NCBI GenBank assembly: GCA_002371495.1
Contig: DFIX01000021.1
Span: 119,194-168,845 of the forward strand
DNA: 49,652 nt
Direction of reading: 5' to 3'
Origin: Eggerthellaceae bacterium UBA3686
GTDB taxonomy: Bacteria; Actinomycetota; Coriobacteriia; Coriobacteriales; Eggerthellaceae
The position numbers were made by a program, and so were the translations under genes. This document shows, piece by piece, positions 22,291-31,117 of this stretch; positions within the stretch are counted from its first letter, which is position 1; each line of letters opens with the position of its first letter. The notes beneath the pieces are model-generated. The model was given only the letters and a program-made list of their open reading frames with translations, ran no database searches and was not told the DNA's origin.

Positions 22291-23057
22291 ACGGATTTCT
22301 CGAGTATGTGCCTGGCGATTCGCTCTTGCACCGCCTGAACCCCGTTGCCAAGCTGCTGTTCGCAATCGTGTTTGCCATAACGTGCTTTTGCACAGGCAAC
22401 CTCGTCTTCCTCTGCTGTATGTTTGCGTTGGGAATTGCCATGGCTGCAAGCTGCGGCATGATGAAACAGGTTCTCGGTCTTATGAAGGCGGTGTTCGTTT
22501 TCTCGCTCATTTTGGCGATTCTCCTGGTTTTCACCACGCCGCAGGGCGAGATGCTCGTGGAGCTTCCTTGGGGCTACATCGGTACGGGGTCTTTGCTCGC
22601 GGCTGCCACCACGATCGTTCGGCTTGAAGCCGCGGCCATCCCGCTGTTCCTAACTTTTTACGTAACCAAGATATCGGACCTTTCAAATTCGGTGGTCAAG
22701 GTGCTGCATGTGCCATACAAGTATGCGTTTACGTTCGCTTCGACAGTGCATTTCATCCCCGTGTTCATGAACGACATGAAAGGGATTATGGAGGCTCAGA
22801 CTGCCCGCGGCATCGAGTTCGATGTTGGCGGCATAGTCAACAAAGTGCGCCTGATGGTGCCGCTGTGCGTGCCGCTCCTGGTCAGCTCGGTGCGCAAGAC
22901 GAATAGCGCTGCCATTGCCGCCGAAGTGCGCGGATTCAATTTGAGGACGCGCGAATCGGGTTACAAGCAGTACCCCTTCTCTGGTGCCGACTTTGTCGTA
23001 TTGGCGCTTGCGGTCGGGCTCTTGGCGGCCGCCATATGCCTGACTGTGTTGCTGTAG
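22287..23057 (+). CDS. ECF transporter transmembrane component EcfT
   Basis: EcfT links the ATPases to the S component. The 256-residue product has an N-terminal GDSLLHRLNPVAKLLFAIV typical of the family, about six hydrophobic segments, and the two coupling-helix motifs expected in EcfT: TARGIEF near residue 172 and EVRGFN near 212, each centred on Arg-Gly. The start overlaps the preceding stop (ATGA at 22287-22290). It closes the four-gene transporter operon. Confidence 0.92.
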   Translation: MNGFLEYVPGDSLLHRLNPVAKLLFAIVFAITCFCTGNLVFLCCMFALGIAMAASCGMMKQVLGLMKAVFVFSLILAILLVFTTPQGEMLVELPWGYIGTGSLLAAATTIVRLEAAAIPLFLTFYVTKISDLSNSVVKVLHVPYKYAFTFASTVHFIPVFMNDMKGIMEAQTARGIEFDVGGIVNKVRLMVPLCVPLLVSSVRKTNSAAIAAEVRGFNLRTRESGYKQYPFSGADFVVLALAVGLLAAAICLTVLL

Positions 23058-23155
23058 CCAGAATCGGCTGGCCGATGGTATCCTTCAGGCCTTGAGCCAA
23101 CCGCGCTGCCCGATAGCTTTGATTGGCGTGCGGAGCTCGGCGAATAGGAGATGAA

Positions 23156-24007
23156 ATGTTTACTATCGGATGCCATCTGTCCATTGCGAAGGGGTTTGCG
23201 GCTGCAGCTCGCGATGCTGCCTCGATTGGCGCAAACACATTCCAGTTCTTCACGCGTAACCCGCGTGGGGGCAAGGCCAAAGAACTCAATTCCAGCGATT
23301 TGCAAGCGTTTGCTGACGTATGCGAAAGCGAGGGGATAACGCGCATTTTGGCGCATGCTCCCTATACGCTGAACCCGTCGTCGAATAAGTCCGAAACCTG
23401 CCAGTTTGCCTTGCAGACGCTGGCTGACGACCTGCGGCGCATGGAGCATATTATGCCAGGCCAGCTGTACAACATGCATCCTGGATCACACGTGGGGCAA
23501 GGTGCTGGCGTCGCTATCGATAAGATCGCCGAAGCGCTGAATACCGTGCTTGAGCCCCAGCAGACAACGACGCTTCTGCTCGAGACGATGGCGGGAAAAG
23601 GAAGCGAGGTCGGTTGTACTTTCGAAGAGCTGGCTGCTATTATCGATTGCGTTCAGCTGAGCAGTCATGTTGGCGTCTGCCTTGATACCTGCCATGTTTG
23701 GGATGGCGGTTACGACATCTCCCAGAACCTCGCTGGCGTGCTCGAAGAGTTCGACCGGGTCATTGGGATCGAACGTTTACGCGCCATCCATCTGAACGAT
23801 TCGAAGAACCCATGCGGTGCTCACAAGGACCGGCACGAAAAGCTTGGGCTCGGGCGCATCGGCTTTGATGCGCTTGTCGCCGTGGTAAACCATCCCGCAT
23901 TGCGAGAACTGCCCTTTTTCCTGGAAACGCCGCACGATGATCTGTCTGGTTATGCCGACGAGATCATGCGCTTAAGAAACGCAAGGGAGCACGGTCTGGA
24001 TTCCTGA
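23156..24007 (+). CDS. nfo: Deoxyribonuclease IV (AP endonuclease)
   Basis: Nfo cuts DNA 5' to abasic sites in base-excision repair. The 283-residue product shows the family zinc-ligand segments: MHPGSHVG near residue 106, LLLETMAGKGSEVG near 140, VCLDTCHVWDGGYD near 174, IHLNDSKNPCGAHKDRHEKLG near 211 and FFLETPHD near 257. These supply the expected His, Glu and Asp ligands. The ATG at 23156 follows TAGGAGATGAA; the frame from 23123 has no ribosome site. Its stop codon lies inside a hairpin shared with the convergent gene. Confidence 0.95.
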   Translation: MFTIGCHLSIAKGFAAAARDAASIGANTFQFFTRNPRGGKAKELNSSDLQAFADVCESEGITRILAHAPYTLNPSSNKSETCQFALQTLADDLRRMEHIMPGQLYNMHPGSHVGQGAGVAIDKIAEALNTVLEPQQTTTLLLETMAGKGSEVGCTFEELAAIIDCVQLSSHVGVCLDTCHVWDGGYDISQNLAGVLEEFDRVIGIERLRAIHLNDSKNPCGAHKDRHEKLGLGRIGFDALVAVVNHPALRELPFFLETPHDDLSGYADEIMRLRNAREHGLDS

Positions 24008-24018
24008 TGCTCCCTTGC
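23981..24018 (-). terminator. Shared hairpin between nfo and the aldo/keto reductase gene
   Basis: GCAAGGGAGCA (23981-23991) pairs with TGCTCCCTTGC (24008-24018), an 11-bp stem that spans the nfo stop codon. On the minus strand it is followed by GTTTCTT, so it best serves the reductase gene. It may also stop nfo transcripts. Confidence 0.6.
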
Positions 24019-24030
24019 AAGCAATCGAGC

Positions 24031-25170
24031 TTATTCGCCCATCAGCTGCGCGAAGTGTGCGAGCGCTTCGGGGATGTCGATTTGCTGCGGGCAAACCGCT
24101 GCGCACGAGCCGCATCCTATGCAAGCGCTCGGGTGCTTGTCGGCCGGCATGGCGCCGAGCGCCATGGGGGCGATGAATGCGAAGTTGGGGCGCGACAGAT
24201 GTTCGTTGTACAACTCGAGCAGGCGTGGAATGTCGAGGTCAACGGGGCAGTGCGATACGCAGTAATGGCAAGCTGTACATGGTACGCCCACTGCGCTGGC
24301 AAGCTTGCGGCCGAGCGCGAGCAGTGCGTCTTCTTCAGCGGTTGAGAGCTTGTCTTCGCGTTCGAACAGGCCGATGTTCTCTTGAAGCTGCTCGAGAGTG
24401 GAAGCGCCGGTTAGAATTACCCCGACGCCCTCGACGTTGCGCACGAACGCGAACGACCATTCCACAGGATTTGCTTTGGGGCGCAGGCTGCGCAGCTGTT
24501 CGGCATCCTTCGTGTCGGGGTTGATGAGCAGCCCGCCGCGCAGCGGCTCCATAACCCAGATGGCGATTCCTCGTTCGCGGAGCAGCTCGACCTTGGCTCG
24601 TGCGTCCTGGAATTCCCAGTCCATGAAGTTCAGCTGGATTTGGCAAAACTCCATGACGTCGCCGTAGGCATCGAGGAACCGTTTAAGCGTGTCGAATGCT
24701 CCGTGCACCGAAAAGCCCAGGTGGCTAATGCGCCCAGCCTCTTTTTGCTTTACGAAGTATTCGACCACGCCATAGTTTTCCGCGTCAAGGTATTGGTTGA
24801 CGTTAAGCTCGCAGACATTGTGCATCAGGTAAAAATCGAAGTGGTCGAGCCCGGTCCGCTTAAGCTGCTCGTCGAATATGGCCTCTTGCTTGCCAAAATT
24901 CCCGGTGTCGTATCCGGGGAACTTGTCTGCAACGTAGTAGGTATCGCGGTCGTATTTGGCCAGGCCTTGTCCGATAATCTTTTCGGAATTGCCGCCATGG
25001 TAGCCCCATGCTGTGTCGAAGTAATTGATTCCGTGATCGTATGCATAATCGATCATCTCGAGCGCAGCAGGCTCGTCGACGCGCTCATCGATGCCGTCGA
25101 TAACAGGCAGGCGCATGGCGCCGAATCCGAGCGAAGACAGTTTTGTACCGTTGAAATCAAAGTATTGCAT
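24031..25170 (-). CDS. Aldo/keto reductase with C-terminal 4Fe-4S ferredoxin domain
   Basis: Residues 1-275 form an aldo/keto reductase barrel: LGFGAMRLPV near the N-terminus, YFDTAWGYHGGNSEKIIG (catalytic Asp and Tyr), DKFPG at the usual Lys position, and FYLMHNV. Residues 320-379 carry two cysteine clusters: CTACHYCVSHCP and CIGCGSCAAVCP. They could bind [4Fe-4S] clusters and pass electrons to the barrel. This class is common in gut anaerobes and often annotated only as predicted oxidoreductase. The start at 25170 follows AGAGGAA; the longer frame from 25218 lacks a site. The substrate is unknown. Confidence 0.88.
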   Translation of the reverse strand: MQYFDFNGTKLSSLGFGAMRLPVIDGIDERVDEPAALEMIDYAYDHGINYFDTAWGYHGGNSEKIIGQGLAKYDRDTYYVADKFPGYDTGNFGKQEAIFDEQLKRTGLDHFDFYLMHNVCELNVNQYLDAENYGVVEYFVKQKEAGRISHLGFSVHGAFDTLKRFLDAYGDVMEFCQIQLNFMDWEFQDARAKVELLRERGIAIWVMEPLRGGLLINPDTKDAEQLRSLRPKANPVEWSFAFVRNVEGVGVILTGASTLEQLQENIGLFEREDKLSTAEEDALLALGRKLASAVGVPCTACHYCVSHCPVDLDIPRLLELYNEHLSRPNFAFIAPMALGAMPADKHPSACIGCGSCAAVCPQQIDIPEALAHFAQLMGE

Positions 25171-25484
25171 CGGGATTCCTCTCTCTAGATGTTTAGAGTA
25201 TATCCGATTAGTTGCCAATTGACGCTATTCATACTGGTTGTTTAGCCGTACGCCCAGCCCAACGGCAGGATGCACGGCTGCTTGCGCAGACGCCAGAGGG
25301 AATCTGTGACCCGGGCCCGAGGGTTGCACGTATTGTGAACCCTGGCTGCGCAAACCGCTCGGCAGGCTCGTGTAGCGCTATACTCATCGTTTGTGTGAAA
25401 TAGCACGTGACAAGGCGAAATCACCCCACAAATGTGCAGGAGTGCTCGGTTTACGGGGCAGATCGCCCTTACGAAAGGCGAAAC
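25171..25484. other. Intergenic region upstream of pheS with a long inverted repeat
   Basis: This 314-nt divergent gap holds an inverted repeat: TTGCGCAG (25282-25289) with CTGCGCAA (25346-25353), extended inward by CCA..GGG with CCCTGG. Another hairpin, AGGGTTGCAC with GTGAACCCT (25320-25343), overlaps its 3' arm. A TATACT at 25379-25384 could be the pheS -10. No T-box or leader peptide was recognised, so regulation of pheST is unresolved. Confidence 0.5.
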
Positions 25485-26546
25485 ATGGCAATTGTCGAAG
25501 AATTGGAAGCGTTGCGCGCGAGCACGCTTGCGGCTATTACCGAAGCAATAGATACCGCGGCGCTCGATGAGGTGCGCGTACGCGTAACCGGCAAGTCGGG
25601 TACGCTCACCGCGTACCTGCGCAACATGGGCCAGGTGGCCAAAGAGGATCGCGCTGCGGTCGGTAAAACCGTAAATGAAGTCCGCAAGGTCGTCGAAGAG
25701 GCGCTCGAAGCTCGCAAGAAGAGCCTTGCGGCCGCCGAACTCGAAGCAAGCATCGACGCAGCAGCTGTAGACGTTACGTTGCCGGGACGCGTGCAGCAGC
25801 TCGGCACGAGGCATCTGATTAACCGCGTATCAGAGGAAATCTGCGACGTGTTCCTGGGGCTTGGCTATACGGTGGCTACCGGCCCCGAGGTCGAGACCGA
25901 TTACTATAACTTCACCGCGCTCAATGCGCCAGCCGACCATCCCAGTCGCTCGATGCAGGACACGTTCTACGTACGCGATCTTTCGGGCGACGAAGCAGCT
26001 GTTCGCGGCGAGAGCGATGTGCTCTTGCGCACACAGACAAGCGGCGTGCAGGTGCACTGCATGGAGGATCAGGAGCTTCCTATCTACATCGTTGCACCGG
26101 GCAAGGTGTATCGCCGCGATGTGGCCGACCCCAGCCATCTGCCGCAGTTTACGCAAATCGAAGGCCTGGTCGTTGACAAGGGAATCACCTTCGGGGACCT
26201 CAAGGGCACGCTCGACTACTTCTGCAAGACGGTGTTCGGTGCCGAGCGCAAGACGCGTTTCCGCGCGCACTATTTCCCCTTTACCGAGCCGTCGGCAGAG
26301 GTCGACGTCAGCTGCGGCGTTTGCCATGGCGAAGGATGTCGTATGTGCAAGGGTACGGGTTGGCTCGAAATTCTGGGCTGTGGCATGGTCGACCCCAACG
26401 TGCTCGAGATGTCGGGCATCGATCCCGAGGTGTACTCCGGCTTCGCATTCGGTGTGGGTGTCGAGCGCGTAGCGTGCCTGAAGTACAACGTGCCCGATCT
26501 GCGCCTGCTCCTGCAAGGCGATATGCGCTTCCTGCGTCAGTTTTAG
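25485..26546 (+). CDS. pheS: Phenylalanine-tRNA ligase alpha subunit
   Basis: PheS carries the catalytic core of the alpha2-beta2 enzyme that charges tRNA-Phe. The 353-residue product starts with the coiled-coil tRNA-binding arm (residues 1-90). Class II motif 1 is near 107 (RHLINRVSEEICDVFLGLGY), motif 2 near 209 (RRDVADPSHLPQFTQIEGL) and motif 3 near 320 (AFGVGVERVACLKY). The start ATG follows GAAAGG; upstream in-frame residues have no family match. A Cys-rich loop (CGVCHGEGCRMCKGTGW, near 277) is present between motifs 2 and 3. pheT follows after 9 nt. Confidence 0.97.
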   Translation: MAIVEELEALRASTLAAITEAIDTAALDEVRVRVTGKSGTLTAYLRNMGQVAKEDRAAVGKTVNEVRKVVEEALEARKKSLAAAELEASIDAAAVDVTLPGRVQQLGTRHLINRVSEEICDVFLGLGYTVATGPEVETDYYNFTALNAPADHPSRSMQDTFYVRDLSGDEAAVRGESDVLLRTQTSGVQVHCMEDQELPIYIVAPGKVYRRDVADPSHLPQFTQIEGLVVDKGITFGDLKGTLDYFCKTVFGAERKTRFRAHYFPFTEPSAEVDVSCGVCHGEGCRMCKGTGWLEILGCGMVDPNVLEMSGIDPEVYSGFAFGVGVERVACLKYNVPDLRLLLQGDMRFLRQF

Positions 26547-26555
26547 GAGTTGATC

Positions 26556-29015
26556 ATGAAGGTATCTCTTAAATGGCTCAATGAATATGTCGAGGTTCCT
26601 GCTGACCTCAAGGCATTTTGCGATAGGCTCGACCTCACCGGCACAGGTGTGGAAGGCGTCGAAAAAACCGGGGCGGCATTCGACCATGTGGTAACTGCGA
26701 GGGTTGTCGGCAAGCAGCCGCATCCTGATTCCGACCATATGTGGGTATGCAAGGTCGACGTGGGCGATAAAAACGTCGATGCCGACGGCAATCCCGAACC
26801 GTTGCAGATCGTGTGCGGTGCGCAGAACTTCAACGAGGGAGACCATATCGTAACCGCCATGATTGGCGCCGTGCTGCCCGGCGATTTTGCCATAAAGAAA
26901 TCGAAACTGCGTGGCGTGACGAGCATGGGAATGAACTGCTCGGCACGAGAGCTGGGGCTGGGAAACGACCATGACGGCATTATGATTCTTCCCGAAGATG
27001 CGCCGATCGGTATGCCGTTTGCTGACTACATGAAACTGGGCGATACGGTGCTCGACCTCGAGATTACCCCCAACCGACCTGATTGCCTGAGCATGGTGGG
27101 CATGGCGCGCGAAGTCGGCGCAATGTACCGTAGCGACGTGACCCTGCCGATATACGAGCTGGAAGAAGATGCGAGCCTGCCGAACGTGGCCGACTTGGCT
27201 ACGGTCGAGATCGAAGATCCCGCACGCTGCGCCCGCTACACTGCCCGCATCATCAAAGATGTGAAGATCGGACCGAGCCCCGAATGGCTTGCCGAACGCG
27301 TGACGGCCGCTGGAGCTCGTTCGATAAACAACGTCGTAGACGTGACGAACTACATTTTGTTCCTATACGGCCAGCCTCTTCATGCATTTGACTACGACAA
27401 GCTCGTCGGGGAAGACGGCAAGGCCCATGTCATCGTGCGCGCCGCTGCTGACGGCGAGAAATTCACGACGCTCGATGGCGAAGAGCGCGTGCTCACTAAC
27501 GATATGACGGTCATAGCGACGCCGAAAAGCGCCGTTTGCCTGGCAGGCGTCATGGGCGGGCTCGATTCCGAAATTACCGAGGAATCCACGACGGTGCTGC
27601 TCGAAGCCGCGACGTTCGAGCACGGGCGCACGAGCCGTACAAGCCGCAATTTGGGTCTTATCAGCGAGTCGTCCATGCGCTACGAGCGCGGCGTCGATGA
27701 CAACCCGATCGTCGACTATTCAGCTGCGGCTGCGGCCCTTCTTGCCGAGGTTTCCGGAGGGCGCGTATGCCCGGGCGTCATCGACGTGTACCCGGTTCAT
27801 ACCGAGCGAATCCAGCTTACATTCCGCATTCCAAGGTTCTGCCAGATGATGGGCGTTGACGTGCCGCGTGCCGATATCGTCGACATACTCGAGCGCCTCG
27901 ATTGCGAAGTCGTCGACGATGGCACCGATGTGCTTGATGTCACTGCGCCGACTTGCCGTCCCGACCTCGAGCGCGAGATTGACTTGTACGAGGAAGTGCT
28001 GCGCTTGTGGGGCATGGACCTCGTCGAGCCGACGTTGCCGGCAAGCCCAAATCGCGTGGGGGCACTTACCGAATCCCAGTTACTTGCCCGGAAGATCAAT
28101 CGCACCATGACGGCCTGCGGCCTGAACGAGACCATGACCTATTCGTTCACCGATCCGTCCGATATGGGCAAGCTCCGCATGTCCGGTGAAGGCCTTGGCG
28201 AACCGGTTGAGCTGATCAATCCCATGAATGCCGAGCAATCGATAATGCGCCAAACCATCATTCCGGGACTGCTTCATTCGGTTGCCTACAATCAGGCGCA
28301 TGGCGTGAAGAACGTGCAGTTGTACGAAATCGGCAAGGTATTCTTCGCCCATGAGGGGCGCAAGCAGCCCAAAGAGAAAGAGCGCCTCGCCGGTGTGATG
28401 GCGGGCAGCATGTTCGATCAAACGTGGAACGCCACCCCTGCGCCCTTCGATTTCTTTGACGGCAAAGGCGTGGTCGAAAGCCTCGCTCGCGAACTCGCCT
28501 TGCCCAAGATGCGCTTCAAGGCGCTTTCCGCCGAAGAGGCGCCGCATCTGCAACCCGGCCGCGCAGCCGCCGTCATGTCTGGTGGAACGACGCTGGGCTG
28601 GGTGGGCGAGCTGCATCCGCTTGCCGTCGACGCTTATGAGGCCACGGCTCCTGTCGTCGCTTTCGAGCTCGATGTGGAGGCTCTTGCCAAGGCAGCGCGT
28701 CCGGCGCGCGATTATGTGGACGTTCCCGAGTTCCCGCCTGTCAGCGTCGACGTCGCTTTCGTGGTCGACAACGAGGTGACAAACGAGCGGCTTGTGCAGT
28801 GCATCACAAGTGCAGGTGGAAAGCTGCTCGCAGATGCGCGGCTGTTTGACGTGTACCGAGACGACAAGCGCGTTGGCGTGGGCAAGAAGTCGATGGCATA
28901 CGCTTTGACGTACCGAGCTCCTGACCGTACCTTGAAGAGCGAAGAGGTCGAAAAGGTTCAGGCCAAGCTCATCAAGAAAGTTTGCGGTGCAACGGGCGCT
29001 GAGGTGCGCGGTTAA
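26556..29015 (+). CDS. pheT: Phenylalanine-tRNA ligase beta subunit
   Basis: PheT supplies editing and tRNA recognition to the PheST tetramer. The 819-residue product has an N-terminal tRNA-binding OB domain (about 40-155, VVGKQPHPDSDHMWVCKVDVG), the B3/B4 editing region (about 210-385), the B5 DNA-binding-like domain (about 410-480), the inactive catalytic-like core, and a C-terminal ferredoxin-fold anticodon-binding domain (about 727-819: FPPVSVDVAFVVDNEV, KSMAYALTYRAPDRTL). The ATG at 26556 follows TAGGAG by six nt; a TTG at 26550 is less likely. It ends 24 nt before a foldback element. Confidence 0.97.
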   Translation: MKVSLKWLNEYVEVPADLKAFCDRLDLTGTGVEGVEKTGAAFDHVVTARVVGKQPHPDSDHMWVCKVDVGDKNVDADGNPEPLQIVCGAQNFNEGDHIVTAMIGAVLPGDFAIKKSKLRGVTSMGMNCSARELGLGNDHDGIMILPEDAPIGMPFADYMKLGDTVLDLEITPNRPDCLSMVGMAREVGAMYRSDVTLPIYELEEDASLPNVADLATVEIEDPARCARYTARIIKDVKIGPSPEWLAERVTAAGARSINNVVDVTNYILFLYGQPLHAFDYDKLVGEDGKAHVIVRAAADGEKFTTLDGEERVLTNDMTVIATPKSAVCLAGVMGGLDSEITEESTTVLLEAATFEHGRTSRTSRNLGLISESSMRYERGVDDNPIVDYSAAAAALLAEVSGGRVCPGVIDVYPVHTERIQLTFRIPRFCQMMGVDVPRADIVDILERLDCEVVDDGTDVLDVTAPTCRPDLEREIDLYEEVLRLWGMDLVEPTLPASPNRVGALTESQLLARKINRTMTACGLNETMTYSFTDPSDMGKLRMSGEGLGEPVELINPMNAEQSIMRQTIIPGLLHSVAYNQAHGVKNVQLYEIGKVFFAHEGRKQPKEKERLAGVMAGSMFDQTWNATPAPFDFFDGKGVVESLARELALPKMRFKALSAEEAPHLQPGRAAAVMSGGTTLGWVGELHPLAVDAYEATAPVVAFELDVEALAKAARPARDYVDVPEFPPVSVDVAFVVDNEVTNERLVQCITSAGGKLLADARLFDVYRDDKRVGVGKKSMAYALTYRAPDRTLKSEEVEKVQAKLIKKVCGATGAEVRG

Positions 29016-29438
29016 TAGCTTCCGAAGAATCGGTGGGGATCGGTGCTGCCCGCCCATTGGTTGGGACGCCGCCAAGGCAAGCGTAGGCTAACTGCTCCTG
29101 GGCGCGAGCGCGGCAGAAAGGGCTAGTTTGTAACAGGGGAAAGCTAAAGCTTTCCCGACCTCGCTGAAAACGATTATCAATCGTTTTCCGGGCGCTCGGT
29201 CCTGTGGAACTCGGGCGCTTCGCGCCCTCAGACAGTTCTCGCTCCCGCCGAGACCGCGCTTGTCGCAGCCTGCGAAAGCCTTGGCAGCGCAGCGCCCCGG
29301 CTGATGGGCGGGCGGCACCGACGGATTTACTGGTTTTGACAGATTCAGTTTATGCCGGAGGACGAGTTTCAGGGCCCGCCCTCGGTTGCTTGGCTATAAT
29401 GTTAGCCACATATTACTAAGAATCGGCAAGGAATGCAT
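29016..29438. other. Intergenic region holding a foldback element and the map promoter region
   Basis: This 423-nt gap contains the foldback element 29040-29321. A TATAAT at 29395-29400 follows and could be the -10 for map (about 39 nt before its start), without a clear -35. No gene-like frame is present. Confidence 0.6.
29040..29321. repeat. 282-bp foldback element with nested palindromes
   Basis: Terminal inverted repeats of 17 nt (29040-29056 and 29305-29321; TCGGTGC..CCGCCCA) match at 16 positions. Inner arms 29068-29089 and 29267-29288 also pair (CCAAGGC with GCCTTGG). The middle holds three perfect short hairpins: GGGAAAGCT/AGCTTTCCC (29137-29156), GAAAACGATT/AATCGTTTTC (29166-29188) and GGGCGC/GCGCCC (29213-29227). 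No coding frame or transposase is visible. It is unrelated in sequence to the other repeats here. Confidence 0.75.
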
Positions 29439-30326
29439 ATGAGCTACGATGGAATGATAACCCCGGGCCGCAACGACGAATGCTGGTGCGGGAGTGGTAA
29501 GAAGTACAAGAAATGCCATCTGGACCTTGACGAGCGTTTAGAGGATTTGGTTTCGCAGGGGTTCGAGGTCCTACCCAGGACGCTATTGAAGAGCGCTGTT
29601 GACATCGAGGGCATTAAGGTCAGCGCAGAAGTCAACGTCGGTTCGCTCGATTACGTTGCCGAGCACATTGGCCCCGGGGTTTCGACCGAAGAAATTGACC
29701 AGTGGGTATACAACTACTGCATCGAACGCGACGCGATACCTGCCGACCTGAATTACGAAGGATTCCCCAAAAGCGTATGCACCTCGATTAACGAGGTCGT
29801 GTGTCATGGCATTCCGAGCCCCGAAGACATCTTGAAAGAAGGGGACATCGTCAACGTCGACATGTCCACTATCAAGCACGGTTACTTCAGCGACTCGTCG
29901 CGCATGTTCTGCATCGGCGAGGTCGATCCCGAATGGAAACGCCTCGTGGACGTCACATACGAGTCGGTGCAGGCAGGCTTGGCTGCTGTGAAGCCATGGG
30001 GTTTTCTCGGCGATGTCAGCGCCGCCGTGAATAAGGTGGCAACCGATGCTGGTTTTACCGTCGTGCGCGAATTCGGCGGGCATGGCATAGGTCTCGAATT
30101 CCACGAGGATCCCTGGGTGGGCTTCAACGAGCAAGCTGGAACAGGCCCCGTGCTCGTGCCGGGCATGTGCTTCACGATTGAGCCGATGGTGAACATGGGC
30201 GGAGTCGAAATCGACATGAACGACCCCAATGGCTGGACGGTCCGCACGGCAGATGGGCTGCCTACTGCCCAGTGGGAGGTGCAGCTCGTGGTGACCGAGA
30301 CGGGGTACGATCTCATTTCGTGGTAA
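29439..30326 (+). CDS. map: Type I methionine aminopeptidase with N-terminal SEC-C zinc motif
   Basis: Map removes the initiator Met from nascent proteins. The 295-residue product begins with a SEC-C motif (Cys15, Cys17, Cys26, His27 in CWCGSGKKYKKCH), a small zinc knuckle also found at the C-terminus of SecA that probably aids ribosome contact. The catalytic domain follows, with His in VCHGIP near 120, metal Asp residues in NVDMSTIKHGYFSDSSR, His in FGGHGIGLEFHEDP near 211, Glu in TIEPM and Glu in WEVQLVVTE. The ATG at 29439 has AAGGA at the right distance; an ATG six nt earlier overlaps that site. Its TAA overlaps the next start. Confidence 0.93.
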   Translation: MSYDGMITPGRNDECWCGSGKKYKKCHLDLDERLEDLVSQGFEVLPRTLLKSAVDIEGIKVSAEVNVGSLDYVAEHIGPGVSTEEIDQWVYNYCIERDAIPADLNYEGFPKSVCTSINEVVCHGIPSPEDILKEGDIVNVDMSTIKHGYFSDSSRMFCIGEVDPEWKRLVDVTYESVQAGLAAVKPWGFLGDVSAAVNKVATDAGFTVVREFGGHGIGLEFHEDPWVGFNEQAGTGPVLVPGMCFTIEPMVNMGGVEIDMNDPNGWTVRTADGLPTAQWEVQLVVTETGYDLISW

Positions 30327-30910
30327 TGGAGCGCCGAATTGTTGCAGCGGTCGCTGTTGTTTTGGCGGTCGCGGTAGTTGCGATGCGCTGGCCGGCGCTC
30401 GTGACTATCCAGTACGTGCTCCTCGTTGGCGTTCTGGCTCACTGCTCGGTTTGCGATCTTAGAAACAGGGTTATTCCCAATGCCGACATTGCCATAGCCG
30501 TTTCGATACGATTTGCATATTTTGTAGCAACGGCGATTACGGGAAGCTTTTCGTTGGACGAGTTCAAGGCCTCGATTCTGGGCGGTTTTTGCATAGGCGC
30601 CCTATTGTTTGTGCTCGTGCTGCTAATCGAGCATGTTACAGGGCGGCCCGGTATGGGCGGCGGCGACATTAAGCTTTACGCTATTGCAGGTTTGTACGTG
30701 GGCTTCGACAAAGCCGTGCTCGTTGTGCTCGTAAGTTGCATCTTGGGATTCGTGACGGGTTTCGTGCTGCCAGCAGAATCCAACAAGAATCCCAATGTGG
30801 ATGAAAGCGCAAGGCCCATTGCGGATCGCTTGCGGCGAAAAATGCCATTTGGGCCTTTCATAGCACTGAGCCTTCTGGGGATTGTTCTTGTTGGGCCCCT
30901 GTTTGGGTAA
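30326..30910 (+). CDS. A24-type prepilin peptidase
   Basis: The 194-residue membrane protein has the two aspartate motifs of prepilin/preflagellin peptidases: CDLRNRVIPN near residues 42-51 and GMGGGDIKLY near 109-118. It has about six hydrophobic segments and a cytoplasmic loop near 155-175. It lacks the N-terminal methyltransferase domain of the long PilD type and so resembles TadV/CpaA-type or archaeal-type peptidases. Start and map stop overlap (TAATG), indicating coupling. No pilin genes are in this window; substrates must lie elsewhere. An earlier frame start at 30272 would overlap map more and is not preferred. Confidence 0.85.
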   Translation: MERRIVAAVAVVLAVAVVAMRWPALVTIQYVLLVGVLAHCSVCDLRNRVIPNADIAIAVSIRFAYFVATAITGSFSLDEFKASILGGFCIGALLFVLVLLIEHVTGRPGMGGGDIKLYAIAGLYVGFDKAVLVVLVSCILGFVTGFVLPAESNKNPNVDESARPIADRLRRKMPFGPFIALSLLGIVLVGPLFG

Positions 30911-30991
30911 GAGACCTTGGAAGCGGGTCCTTCTCTACTCTTGCAAGAAATTGCAAATCTGGCAAAAAACAAACAAATGTACGATTTAATG

Positions 30992-31000
30992 TGGTATACT
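30992..31000 (+). promoter_or_regulatory. Extended -10 promoter upstream of the Phd-like gene
   Basis: TGGTATACT (30992-31000) is a good extended -10. No -35 match is visible. The leader to the next gene would be about 110 nt. Confidence 0.45.
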
Positions 31001-31117
31001 CATGCCAAACAGAGGCAAGTGACGCCAAGCGCAAAGGAATTCATGGCGGACTAATAGCGAGCAGGGTCGACCATCGCGGGCTTGCCAACCATCCATTTTA
31101 TGAACGGAGGCTACCGT

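Noticed and set aside
25219..25484. Phe T-box before pheS
   Set aside because: There is no AGGTGGCACCGC-like core and no terminator next to one. Only unrelated hairpins are seen.
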